This document shows, piece after piece, positions 1 through 10,872 of a stretch of 64,000 nt of DNA. Origin of the DNA: Tetracentron sinense. Its lineage: Eukaryota; Streptophyta; Magnoliopsida; Trochodendrales; Trochodendraceae. Numbering within the stretch: position 1 is the stretch's first letter; each line of letters starts with the position of its first letter. Below the pieces are notes generated by a model. It saw nothing but the letters and a program-made list of their open reading frames with translations, ran no database searches and was not told the origin of the DNA. The stretch lies in the NCBI GenBank assembly GCA_015143295.1, contig CM026567.1, forward strand, positions 15,828,416-15,892,415, read 5' to 3'. Both the position numbers and the translations under genes were made by a program.

Positions 1-1
1 G

Positions 2-211
2 ATTAGAAATCTCATTCAACACTCAAGAACTAAACATATAGAAATCAGATATCATTTTATAAGAGACCATGTTCAAAATGGTGGTGTTATCTTAGAGTTT
101 GTGGATACAAACAATTGGCTTGCTGATATCTTTACCAAACCCCTTTAATCTGATAGGTTTAGTACTTTGAAAAGAGAATTAGGAATGACTAGTTTAAATG
201 AGCTTAACTAA
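2..211 (+). pseudogene. Copia pol C-terminus (RNase H tail), interrupted by a stop
   Basis: Frame 2 reads the usual end of a Copia polyprotein: [15 protein letters not shown], then [10 protein letters not shown]. These motifs close the RNase H domain in plant Copia elements. A TAA at 146-148 interrupts the frame directly after FTKPL. In relatives the protein continues for about 20 more residues, and here the same frame runs on (STLKRELGM) to a TAA at 209-211, so the first stop is probably a nonsense mutation. RT, integrase and gag lie outside the window. Confidence 0.85.
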
Positions 212-396
212 TCATATTTATGAATCAATTTGGTCAAAAATTAAAAATCTTTAAATTAATATGTTATAATTTGTTTGATTATATTAGAAGTGTGATTTGA
301 ATGCCTTATGATATTTTTGGATGCTTAAATGAATCAATGGTTTCAAGGAAAATGTTTGGAAGATCAAAAATAAATCATATCTTCGAATTCAGTACT

Positions 397-629
397 AAAT
401 TCAGCGATGAATTCAGTCTGGAATTTGATTTCGGCGACGTATTATTGGGTATTTTTGAAAACATAATATTTTCTGTACTCAATTCGGCAACGAAATAGGG
501 TGGACCATCCACTTCGTTGACGAAGTCTATCCGAAATTGAAAACAGTAAGTTTCCTGACATGATTTCGGTGACGAATTCAGGGTTAAAACCTAATTCGGT
601 GACGAAATAGGTTGAGGGTATAAATATAA
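397..629 (+). promoter_or_regulatory. Palindrome cluster plus TATA box upstream of the envelope-like ORF
   Basis: Six copies of a degenerate palindrome of the form AATTCGGTGACGAATT lie at about 399-412, 429-442, 481-496, 511-526, 562-579 and 593-608. A TATA box (GGTATAAATATAAACC) follows at 617-632, and the envelope-like ATG is at 733. The same palindrome family sits upstream of the TATA box in this element's own LTR (3847-3974). The layout suggests a dedicated promoter for the downstream ORF. That function is inferred; no transcript evidence is available here. Confidence 0.5.
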
Positions 630-732
630 ACCCCAAATCCGATTTTTTCAAAACCTAATTTCTTCCCACCAGTTCCTATTCCATTGCTCCAGCACCCATT
701 CTCTTTCCAAAATCAATCCTACATCTCAGAGA

Positions 733-2778
733 ATGCCTCCCAAGATGAAGAATGCCTCAGTGGAGCCTCCAAGGAAGAAATCTCGCACTGACAAAGGCAA
801 GGAGCCTGCTATGAGTTCAGCTCCAATTCCAGTCAAATTCAAGGACACCAAGTATGAGAAGCTGTTCAAAGACAAATTCCTTCCTCGTTCCCCTCTTTAT
901 GGTAAAGTTGTAAACTTTCTTAACCTATCTGCCTTTGGGTTAGAGCATATCAAGACTCTTTTTGCTGCCCTTAAATGGGATTCCTTCTTAGAGTCTAACG
1001 AAATTATGTTTCCAGAATTAGTTAGATCCGTTTACACCCATTTCCATTTTGACCAATCAAAATCACTCATTACCTCTTTTGTACTAGGGAAAAATATTTC
1101 TTTTCAACTCAATAATTGGTACCCAATTCTAAGAATTCCTCAGTGCTCACTTCAAACTTTCGTGAATGGTCAATGGACCAAACATGAAGGCTTTTATGTG
1201 ATTGAAGCACTAAAAATGATGTGCATTAAGCAAGATTTCACTACCCCTTTTCAACCTAAAGTCAAGGACCTCACCTTGACCTCTAGACTCATCCACCACA
1301 TTATCACATATAATCTTGTCCCTAGAGCTGGAGGTAGGGAATATCTCACCTACTTCGATGTCTTCCTCATGTGGTACATCTTAACCTCCACACTCATTGA
1401 TCTATCTTATATCTTATACCATTGTTCATTGTATGGATGATGCATTTAAGAGAAAATTAGGGTGTCTCCCTTTTGGTCAAGCCTTGACCAAAATCTTTAG
1501 GCACTTCAATGTTCCCCTCTCCTCTCAATCAGACTTTGTCATTACAGATGACTCTTCCATTTATAGCAAAGCCACAATTCAAAGAATGGGCTATATTTGG
1601 AATGACACACAGAAGGTGTGGACTCCTAAACTTTCTGCCTCTCAGTCCTCCAGCCTTCCCTCCTCTACTTCTCCTTCCATACCTCCTCCTGCTTCAGGCT
1701 CTACTCCATCTGTCCCTCCTTCAGCAGCCCCAGCTGAAGAGACAGATACAGTAGTTGGGCTTCAGGCTGAGCAGTAGTCAAGGCCAGATTCAGTTGGGTT
1801 TGAGGCTGAGCAGCAGCCCCAGCCAGAGGTTCTAGGAGCAGCAGATCCAGGAGTTAAGTGGCCTGAGATCCATGTGGATGTTGGTGATTTTCCTGAGAGC
1901 TCTCATAGACAGGAGTCTCCTCATTATGAAGACCCTGGTCACTTCTATGAGGCTCCTAGCAGGCCAGCTGCATCTGAGGAGCAGATGAGCATCATGGCAG
2001 GACAGATAGCCTCCATGGCCTCCAGTTTAGAATAGTTCCAGCTGGAGATGAGGATGAGCCAGCTGAGATTCCAAGAGGAGATGAGAGCCTCCATGCTTTC
2101 ATTCGTGGATGAGACTAGAGCTAGCATGGCCTCCAGTCTGAGTCAAGGGAGTGCTTCCAAAGGCTCTAATCAGCCACTTCAGAAAAGTTTGCAGTTCTTG
2201 AGTATGGGATGATCAGCATCCCCAAGGAAGTGAAGAGTCTGACAGATTCTATAGAACCCAGGCTGGCTGTAATTGAAGACTCCTTGGATGTCACCAAAAA
2301 TAGGGAGGACTCAGCTCTAGGCCTAATAGATAGGAAATCTATAGATGCCTCTGAACAGAGTATTCAACTTAATGCTATGATATCAGTGATGAAGAACAAG
2401 ATTGAAGCAACTGAGAAGCATCTTAAGTATCAAAATCCCATCATTGATAAGATGTCCTCTCACCTTGTCCAACAAGCAAATGTGATGGTTCAAATGGCCA
2501 AGGAGGTGAATGAGGTCAATCTTGAGATATCCAAAGTGAAGCAGCAATCTTTCAAAGTGATCAATCCCAAGATTTCCAAATCCTCCAAACTTCACTCCAT
2601 ACCTCCCTCTTCCAATGAAATTTCAAGTAGTAGCAATTCTGGAGGAGATGAAGATGAAGTTATAGAAGAAGAAGAAAAGGCACAGGAAGATCAAGGAAAT
2701 GAATATGTAGGCCCATCCGATGACATTTTTAAAAAGGTTGCAGATCTCATCAAGAAACAGAAGAAAGATGGTTTATAG
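733..2778 (+). pseudogene. Envelope-like third ORF of the Sirevirus element, broken
   Basis: The first open part (733-1440, 235 residues) begins with a basic, lysine-rich stretch (PPRKKSRTDKGK). It then resembles the plant retroelement domain annotated as envelope-like or putative plant transposon protein (PLYGKVVNFLN, FPELVRSVYTHFHFD). A frameshift near 1420-1440 moves the reading to a second frame (1397-1777) with a Pro/Ser-rich linker. Stops lie at 1775-1777 and about 2033-2035. The last open part (2209-2778) has heptad-like, Gln/Lys/Ile-rich coiled-coil sequence and an acidic patch (DEDEVIEEEE). No signal peptide or clear membrane segment is visible, so envelope is a positional name. The domain assignment is from memory and would need a profile search. 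Confidence 0.7.
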
Positions 2779-3306
2779 CTTTTTTTTTCTTTTTTGATGT
2801 TGACATAGGGGGAGAAAGAAATGTAATGAACTGCAATATCTTTTGACTATGAATGAGTATCATTTTTCTTAGTATCTTTATATCATCTTTGAGTGTTTCC
2901 TAGAAATCTAATTAAGAACTCTGAATCAATCATTGATCATATTTGTTAAAAACTTCAGACTTTGATAAATTTTGTTATGGAACTTCTCTTGGTTTCAAAA
3001 CCAAATCCGAGTTATCTATATCATGGAACTTCTCTTGATTCCAAGATTATCTCATAATTGGTTCTTTACTTATAAAGTGATCTCTTATAATACAAATTGA
3101 TAAGATCAAATTCCCTTTGTGAAACTTCTCTTGGTATTTTTTTTGATATACCCATTATACCTATCTCTAATATGAATCTAAGTGAAAAATTGCTTCAAAT
3201 CTATATATGCATATGTTTAGGGGGAGCCTACCCCATGTTTTCATCAAATTCATAATCTGAGGAGGGGCTCAATCCCAATTCATTACATTATTATGTTGTC
3301 ATCATC
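2779..3306 (+). other. Non-coding stretch between envelope-like ORF and LTR
   Basis: AT-rich sequence with no supported ORF. It contains repeated GGGGGAG purine blocks (around 2808 and 3218) and three loose copies of a phrase like GGAACTTCTCTTGGTTTCAA (about 2978, 3024 and 3121). Both belong to the element's 3' untranslated region. Confidence 0.6.
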
Positions 3307-3320
3307 AAAAAGGGGGAGAT
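3307..3320 (+). other. Polypurine tract of the Sirevirus element
   Basis: AAAAAGGGGGAGAT lies immediately before the LTR start TGTTAGCC. This is the position and composition of the primer for plus-strand DNA synthesis in LTR retrotransposons. Confidence 0.85.
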
Positions 3321-4741
3321 TGTTAGCCTCAAGGTTAACACCTTGGGTACCCCTATTAATTTTGATAATAACACAATAATGAAATGAAGCTTAAGTTACT
3401 AATAAATGTGTTCAAGTGCTTTAGTATTTCAAATTCTAAAAAAGAAGGCACACCAATCATGGTAAAATGATGGAATTTATCCAAGAGCAAGTTCAACTCA
3501 AAGTATACAATTGAAGAAGACTCAAGATAAGACCATAGTTCAAGTCGGGTCCGTGAAGACATGTAAAATCATCAAGACCCAAGATCATCTCTCAAGAAGC
3601 CTGTAATTTTGTAATTTTTATTGTTGCCTTGAGAGTGGCTAGGACTTATGTAAGAAGTCCTCAAAAGAATGGTAGGTTGAAAAGCTCAAAGATCATAGAT
3701 TGACCATAGGTGCCTAGGACACCTTATATTCATCATTCTAAGGCCCTAAGGAATCATAAAATCATGTTAAAACATAGCTAATTGACCTAGGAAATCATTC
3801 TCATCACTTTGGTTTGATCCAAGACAGAATTCAGAAAATCTGTTCTGAATTCGTCGACGAATTCTCAAAGCCATTTGAATTCGGCGACGAAATGATGACA
3901 GTCAAAAGGTATTTGCTCACTGTCTTCATAATTCGGCGACGAATTGAAGTGGGAACTCCACCTCGTCGACGAATCAAAGCCTGAAACAAAAAAATCATTA
4001 TAACGGCTAGTTTTCAACGACCTAAAACGCATTAAATGTTTCACCAACGGCTATATTGGATCAAGTGCTATAAAAGGAGTTCATTTATGAACTAATAATA
4101 ACTCTAGATCATAGTAATAACTTCAATTGATCACTCATTCATTGCTTCTGATTTCTCACTCACTCACATTCATAGAAATCCCCAAATCTCTCTTGAGCTT
4201 ATTCAACTCTATCTTTTTCGAGAAACTTTATTAGAGATTGTACTGCATTCTTATCCAGCTCATTCAAGGAGCGCTTTAATTCGGATTTCAAATCCAAACC
4301 CTTTTTATTGAAGTCAGTCAAGAATCTAGGATTCTTGCACTAAAGCTCTACCTTTAGTTCTATCAAAAGAGAGAGGTGATCTTGAAAGGTTTTAGTTGGG
4401 CCTAAAGGAGAGCATGTAAAGGTAATATCTTGACCTGTAAGAGAGATTGTAGAGGTTTGGGCTCCACCCGTGAAGGAGTCTGTGCGATTAAGGAATCGTG
4501 ATGAATCCTGTAGCTGGTAGCTTGAGGCGAGGAGTAGGCTGGATTGCTGAATCTCGTGAACAAATCTTTGTGTTTGTTTTCTTCTAACTCTTATCTTTTA
4601 CTTTCAGCACTTTTCTTGTTTAATCCTGTGTTGAAAATATTTTTTAATTCCGCACCTTGGACTTAGAGTCCATAATTTTTAAATCTGCCATAGACCCTAT
4701 TCACCCCCCCCCCCCCCCTTAGGGTCATTACCTGGCCAACA
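3321..4741 (+). repeat. 3' LTR of the Sirevirus element (1421 bp)
   Basis: Bounded by TGTTAGCC and GGCCAACA, inverted ends with one mismatch. It contains four palindromes (3847-3974), a TATA box (TATAAAAGG, 4069-4077) and, close to its end, a 15-C run (4704-4718) inside CTATTCACC(C)n. Two relatives lie in the window in the opposite orientation: a 1412-bp LTR (50919-52330) and a gap-truncated one (53599-53749). Confidence 0.88.
3847..4078 (+). promoter_or_regulatory. LTR promoter: four GTCGAC/GGCGAC-centred palindromes and TATA box
   Basis: GAATTCGTCGACGAATTC (3847-3864) is a perfect 18-bp palindrome. Degenerate copies follow at 3877-3893, 3930-3945 and 3962-3974. The TATA box TATAAAAGG is at 4069-4077, so the array lies about 95-220 bp upstream of it. 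Palindromic arrays in Sirevirus LTRs are known from cereals. The particular sequence here and any bound factor are unknown to me. Confidence 0.65.
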
Positions 4742-5399
4742 GGATTTTGGGTGGGGTTGCTGGATTTGGAGAGATGATTCTGGGCTTTGAGTCAGGTAAG
4801 TGAGAAATATGGTGTACAAACATGCCATCTTGCTTGGAGCTGTTCTTAGTTCCCTCTCCATGCAATGGCATAGACAGCTTTTTGTTCTTTCAGTTTCTTT
4901 CATGAAAGTATCAACGTTGCTCAATTTACTGTAATTGGTAAACATAGTACCATAGTTCAAAATTTTATATAAGCCATCTTAGGTTGTGGTTATCCTTACC
5001 TTGATTTGATGGAAAATATGGCTACAATTCCATGCCTCAACTGATGGATCGCAATAGAAGCACGACTGCATCACTATTGAGCAGTACCCAATACCACCTA
5101 ATATGCCAAGCTCCACATATTGCATCCCAAGCAATCAAACCTGAAAATCTACATATTCGAAATTCTGACTCATTATATTAGCAATGAAAAAACTTCATGT
5201 GAATTAAATGCAATGGTTCCATTCCTTGCAGGAATGCTGGCCCGGGATCACTCTTCCTGAAAGGAAAGGTAGCCCCGAAGCTTTAACAATTCGTATTAAT
5301 TAACATGAACAGCAACAAGGCAGATCAAGCCCAGTTTTCTATTATTAAGAGAATCAAATCCAAATCAAACGTATGAGCCAATCAAATGGGCCCCATGAA
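4742..5399. other. No gene recognised
   Basis: Single-copy-looking sequence right of the Sirevirus insertion and downstream of the glycolipid-transfer gene's stop codon. It probably includes that gene's 3' untranslated region on the minus strand. No further feature is supported. Confidence 0.4.
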
Positions 5400-6490
5400 T
5401 CACCAGTCTACACTCAATTTTCTTGAAAGGAATAGATTGTCAATGTACAGAATGACAGGAACCAAAGTATTGACATAATTTTGCATCTGAATCCTTGCCG
5501 AGGTCTCTGAAAGTAACAAAGAACATGGAATGTAACATATCATATTCACGTCTGTAAATAAGTACATATCTAACAGCTTGAATGTTGAAATCAATTTTGA
5601 AGAATTTCCAAGTCCAGTATAATTTGAATCTGAGTCGAGTATTTGACCAAGTCAGTCAAGTATTCAGATCTAACAGGATCCAGATAGTTAAGGCACTCGA
5701 ATAATCCTCAAATCTCAATTGCTTCATGTCAAAGAAACTTAATAAGTTATTCAACTAGTCCATCGAGCTTTAGTTGGTTTGTAAGAAATCAACTTAAACC
5801 TGTCACCTAATTAAGGGTGGCATTGGGTCAGGTTGGCCTACACGCAATGAGCTCTACAGTTCTACTCAACCTTAACCCGACAGGTTTATATAGTATAGAC
5901 GGGTTGAAAAGCAAACCAACACACATCCAATAAGAGACCTGTCAACCCCAATCAGCTTGCCTAGCCCATTTAAACAAAAGAAGAACAATCAAATTAGTTA
6001 AATTTTAAATTATAATAACCTTTAAACTTAATTAGCACTTTATTTATATGTATACACTTGCTTATTTTCATCAATTAATCAGGTACCTGTACCATGACCC
6101 AACAGATCAAAAACCCAACCTGATTAGGTTGAGAAAAGGGCCTGACCCACAGGTCAAAACAAACCATGACCCATGAAAATACAACCGGTTTCGGCTAGTC
6201 TGACAGGTCAGACTGGTTGATCAAACATTGATCTAATGGTTCCAGTTCAGTATGTCAACACATTGAGTAACAGGCTCGACTCCTTGACCTATGTATGTTA
6301 ACTCAAAAAATCTCGCAAGTAATTAATCAAGGGGTCTTTAACTATGGAAAGTTGGAAACACGGGTATCAAATTGGGCATGCAATTACCATCTTCATTGAG
6401 CTTCTTCAAGAGCTGAGCCTTTGTAGGAAGGGCATGCATCCCTGCAGCAACCACTTCCCTGATAACCCATCTATGGTGGGGAGCAAATAC
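5400..6490 (-). CDS. ACD11/GLTP-like glycolipid transfer protein, last two exons
   Basis: Minus-strand exon 6490-6388 reads VFAPHHRWVIREVVAAGM and then HALPTKAQLLKKLNED. It begins after TTATGCCTAG and ends at a GT donor (6387-6386). The last exon, 5506-5400, begins after TTACTTTCAG, reads TSARIQMQNYV and LYIDNLFLSRKLSVDW, and ends in TGA. The exons join in phase (GAT G|AG ACC). This is the C-terminal half of the glycolipid-transfer fold of the ACD11 family, which moves ceramide-1-phosphate/sphingolipids between membranes in the cytosol and limits cell death in Arabidopsis. Expected N-terminal exons (about 130 residues) are not found; TE insertions start about 660 bp upstream. It may be a separated gene or an orphan fragment. 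Confidence 0.72.
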
Positions 6491-7147
6491 CTAGGCATAA
6501 GCAGTGGAAGATCATGTATTATTAGCGATCACAAACATCAACTCATCCATCAACGTATATTTAGTAGCATGTATAACAATTATTTGAACAAGTGATAGAC
6601 ATCAACAAGGGAGTATTATGGCTTATCTTGTATATTGGTTCATCCTAGGAAGCTGCAACCTTATTATAGCAGTCAAACCGGACATTCAAAAGATCATTCA
6701 AATACTCGGAAAATCAAGTTGCCTCAGTTTGGCCAGGCCATACATCACCATTTTCTGATCTGTAAAGCCTATATATATATATTAGCATAGACCCCGTGTG
6801 ATGCGCATGTTTAAATAAAAAAAATGGGTGTGAAAAAAAAAACAAAAAAAATAATATATCTCTACATAGTTTCTCTATATCCCTCTTATCACAATCCCCT
6901 AAAATCCCTCTCATGAATTAATACGTCTCTATCCCTCTTACACAATCTCCTAAATTCATTCTCCCCAAAAATCATTGTCCTTTTTGAGGTGCCATGTCAT
7001 CACTCCTATAATTTCAGGGATTGGAGTTTGGAGATTAAAAAAGGGAGTCTTATTTCTTTATATTATAGTATTGATATCCCCCCATGTTTTGACCCTTACA
7101 AATACCCCTTCTATTTTGCTAATACTTTAGTAATAAACCCGTATCTT
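6491..7147. other. Intron or 5' flank of the GLTP-like gene, no exon seen
   Basis: AT-rich with a (TA)n run near 6771-6783 and A-rich tracts near 6819-6850. The missing upstream GLTP exon would be expected here or beyond the transposons, but no matching coding segment is visible. It ends at the CTTGT target-site duplicate (7148-7152) of the Copia element. Confidence 0.4.
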
Positions 7148-7152
7148 CTTGT

Positions 7153-7336
7153 AGTTGGAGAATGGGTTTGGAGGTTTTACGATTTAGAGAGGAGAAAGAG
7201 AGAAAAAAGAGGAAGAATAGATATTAGGGTAAATTGCTTAGTTAGGGATTGAGAACCCTACTAATATCTTTTATAAAGAGAGAACATTACATATATGCCT
7301 TTTACAAATATACTCCCGCTATTACATATATCAACA
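7153..7336 (-). repeat. 3' LTR of the minus-strand Copia element
   Basis: 184 bp. It matches 15007-15190 along its whole length (shared GGAGAATGGGTTTGGAGGTT-like start and TATATATCAACA-like end). The outer terminal bases are AG where CA/TG is expected, so the end has mutated. Confidence 0.85.
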
Positions 7337-7479
7337 CTCTCCCTCAAGATGAAGCATAAACATTTAGTATGCCCAGCTTGACAATAACATCCCAAAGAAT
7401 AACAGGGTCAACAGGCTTGATGAAGATGTTAGCAAGTTGTTGAGAAGACGAAACATGCTGAAGAGATAATGAACAATGT

Positions 7480-10400
7480 CAAACATTATGACGGAGAAAA
7501 TGAATATAAACCTCATTGTGTTTTGTCCACTCATGAAGCACAGAATCAGAGGCAATCTTCGCGGCAGCCTCATTATCACAATATAAGGACATAGGACCTT
7601 TAACAAGAAACTCTAACTCGAAGATGAGAGAGCGAAGCAATAAGATTTCACAAGTGCCATGAGGAATTGCTCGATATTCTGCTTCGGCACTAGATCGAGA
7701 AACCACAGGTTGTTTTTTGCTCTTCCACGCAACCAGTTGCCTCCAAGGAAAGCACAATAGCTTGAGGTGGAACAACAGTCAGTAGCAGATTCAGCCCAAT
7801 CAGCATTTGTATAGTCGGATATATCGAGGTGACCATGTGAGCGATCTCCACAACTGGGTTTACCCTTGATATATCGAAGAATACGATGAACAGCTGCAAG
7901 GTGTGAAGCACAGGGAGCATGCATAAACTGGCTAACTATGCTGACAACAAATGTAATATCAGGTTGTGTGAGGGTGAGATATATCAAACGGCCCACAAGA
8001 CGCTAGTAGGCATACGGATCTGAAAGAAGATCACCCTCACTATCATGCAAAGAGAGCTTTGGATCCATGGGAGAAGTAGTGGGTTACACCCACTCATACT
8101 AGTATCACTCAGTAGATCAAGAGCATACTTCTATTGTGAGAAAAAAATTCCCTTCTTAGATCGAACAATCTCCAGACCAAGAAGGTAATTCAGATGGACT
8201 AAATCTTTGACATCAAAGTTATGCCTCAGCTAACGCTTAACATGAGATCACTAGTTAAGATGATATCATCAACATATACTAGTAGAATAGTGCGGCCTGA
8301 GGCGTCAGAATTGATGAAGACAATATAATCGGAGTGACATCGCTGGAAACCTATGCTAAGGACCACTTCACTAAAGCAATGGAACCAAGCAAGAGGTGAC
8401 TGCTTCAAACCATATATAGCCTTCCGAAGTCTACAAACCTTTCCAGACTACCCTGGAGCAGGAACCAAGAAGGGGGTCCATATATACCTCCTCGGTGAGA
8501 TGCTCATGAAGAAAGGCATTCATGATATCCAACTTATAGAGAGGTCAACTCTGATTTGCCGCAAGAGAGACGAGAACACGAACAAAAGTAAGTTTAGCCA
8601 CAGGAGCAAAAGTAGCATCATAGTCAAGCCTATAACTCTGAGTAAAGCCGCGGGCAACAAGACAAGCCTTATACCAAGCAACACTACCATCAGAGTTATG
8701 TTTGACTGTGAAAATCCAACGACAGCCACATGTTTCTTCCCAGCTGGAAGGGGAACCATATCCAAAGTATGATTAGACTGAAAGGCATTCATATCGTCAA
8801 CCATAGCACCCTTTCACTCAGGATGAAGAAGAGCAACACGAATAGACCGATGAATAGTCATAGTCAATCATCGAAAGGAAAGTCTGGTACGAGGGAGAGA
8901 CAACCTAATAACAAACATACTTGGCAAGAGGGTAAGGAGTAACACATGAGTGAACATCCTTGCGACATGAGCGACAGGAGGCGAGAGTAACAAGAGGAAC
9001 AACAACAGAAGAATGAATAAGAATAACATAAGGCAAAGAAGTACCTCGTGGAGTGGCCTACGGGGAAGACTGTGGTAGAGACGTATCAGAGAGGGAACTA
9101 GGCGGCTGTTGGCGAGAGTACGCGAGAAACTTCTTCTATTGTGGAAGGTCCCTTGTAATAGGTAAAGACACAGAGACAGGAGGCACAGTAAGAGCAGGAG
9201 AGAAATAAGGTTTTGTCTCGAAAAAAAGTAACATCAAGAGAGACCGAAAAGACGAGACTGAGTTACAGGTGCTAGAGTAACCAACAAGACACATCTAATA
9301 GCCTTATCATTCAATTTCTGACGACTTTGATGAAGATCCTGGATAAAGCAGGTACAGCCAAATACCCGTGGCTCAATGGGAAAAATAGGAACTTGACGGT
9401 AAAGAAGCTGATATTGTGAGAGGTCATCAAGAATGCGAGAAGGTGCCCAATTGATGAGAAAACAGGCAGTGAGAAGAACCATAGACCAACAAGGTTTAAG
9501 CACTTTTATTTATGTCTTGCAACAAAAAACGAGTGACACCGACTAAATGACGATTCTTGCGCTCAGCAACGTCATTTTGTTGAGGCGTGAAAGGGCAGGT
9601 AAGTTGATGAGCAATACCATGAGTTTGAAGAAACTGGACAAAAAGAGCAGAGAGATACTCACCACCATTATCAAAACGAAGGGTCTTAATAAGACCACCA
9701 AACTGAGTTACAATCATAGCATGAAATTTCTAAAATTTCGAAAACACCTCATCCTTAAACTTAAGAAAGTAAACCCAAGTAGACCGATTGTAATCATCAA
9801 TAAAAGTAACATAATAACGAAATCCATCACTTGAGGGAACAGGAGATGGTCCCCAAACATCAGAATGAACTAACTGAAAAATAGAACGACATATATGCAT
9901 GCAAAAAGAATAAACAATGCGAACATATTTAGTAAGCTCACAAGTATCACATTGAAAAGTAAATAAGAACAAAATTTACTAAAAGTAGGAATCAAATAAC
10001 ATAAAGTTTTAGATCCAACATGCCCAAGTTTAGCATGCCATAAATGACAAGTATCATGAGTAGCATCAACGGAAAAGGGAAAACAGAAACAGTAGCAGTA
10101 GCAAAGGAGACACAATCAGGAGCATAATCTGTGTCGAGGTAGTACAGTCCGCCACTTTCCACGCCTCTACCAACAATCCTCCTTGTGACAATCCTTATAG
10201 AAAATGTAATTCCTGGCAATCTGAGGCTCCATATAATTAAACAACCAGCCTAAAATAATGCAATTCTCGACATTCCACTTAGCAATCTCAAAAATACCTG
10301 TCTCCAGTCCATCTTAGAACGACCCCCAATATAAAGCTCAACCGAGCATCGCTACGCAAGAAAATTATCACCATTGAATTTAATATTGATGATAAAGTCC

Positions 10401-10730
10401 ACAACGAAGTCGGAAAGAGCTGACGGAGTAAGAACATTAGCATCCATAAAAGAAACTTTAAGTAGCAAACAACCAACCAATCAATATCTCATCAACAAAT
10501 GATCCAATAGTATTAAGATTACCAAAAAAGATGACCTAGGTTGTTTTTCTAAGCAAACAGGACATAAAAAACCCTTTAACAGCAAAAAACAGTAGTGAAT
10601 AGGGCCTCTAAAATCCTCACAATCGAAACTGAGAAAACTCAGGTTAAATATGTTCCTAACAAAAAAATGGTCCAACCATGACAAATAACCAGCGTGAATA
10701 ACAACCCATTCAAGCAGAAAAATTCTGAAC
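7480..10730 (-). pseudogene. Degenerate Copia gag-pol polyprotein
   Basis: Domains run from high to low coordinates in the Copia order, in shifting frames. The pre-integrase region is near 10070-10010 (LWHAKLGHVG), and the integrase core spans 9870-9500 (LVHSDVWGPSP, FIDDYNRSTWVY, RFDNGGEY, NDVAERKNRHL). The reverse transcriptase active site is near 8260 (LLVYVDDIILTSD). RT tail and RNase H occupy 7996-7480 (RLIYLTLTQPDITF, AEAEYRAI, YCDNEAAAKIA). The integrase Asp and Glu and the YVDD box are still visible, but many frameshifts and stops separate the parts. The 10100-10730 part (gag/protease) is too decayed to assign confidently. Confidence 0.85.
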
Positions 10731-10872
10731 AAAAATAGTATTTTTCATGAAATTTTTCTGCATTTTTTCTTCAAATCTTTGTAACTTCATCAATATTTAA
10801 AAAACCACATGAAATAGAAATCAAGATCTCCCAAAAAATAACTTCAGAGTGCCCCCAAGCAGCAGCTTAGGT

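Larger units (their letters stand above)
1..4741 (+). mobile_element. Sirevirus-type Ty1/Copia retrotransposon, 3' part
   Basis: The 3' portion of a Copia-superfamily element; its 5' LTR, gag and most of pol lie left of the window. Seen in order: the last codons of pol (RNase H tail), a ~500-bp spacer with palindromes and a TATA box, a broken envelope-like ORF, a second non-coding stretch (2779-3306), a purine tract (3307-3320) and a full LTR (3321-4741). An extra ORF between pol and the 3' LTR, together with long LTRs, is the known layout of Sirevirus/SIRE1-type elements. The LTR ends are TGTTAGCC and GGCCAACA. The right target-site duplicate would be GGATT (4742-4746); its partner is outside the window. 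Confidence 0.85.

Noticed and set aside
301..498. 65-codon ORF
   Set aside because: It overlaps the palindrome/TATA spacer of the Sirevirus element and its composition reflects the palindromes; it has no similarity I know.
4742..4794. Open plus-strand segment ending at GTCAG|GTAAGT, like an exon 3' end
   Set aside because: Only about 50 bp before the LTR boundary, no recognisable protein, and no partner exon found.
5820..6260. Repeated GGGTCAGGTT/AACCCGACAGG-like phrases in the GLTP-like intron
   Set aside because: They resemble a decayed plant repeat, but no ends, duplicates or family could be recognised.
6344..6595. 83-codon plus-strand ORF
   Set aside because: It is the antisense of the GLTP-like exon 6490-6388.
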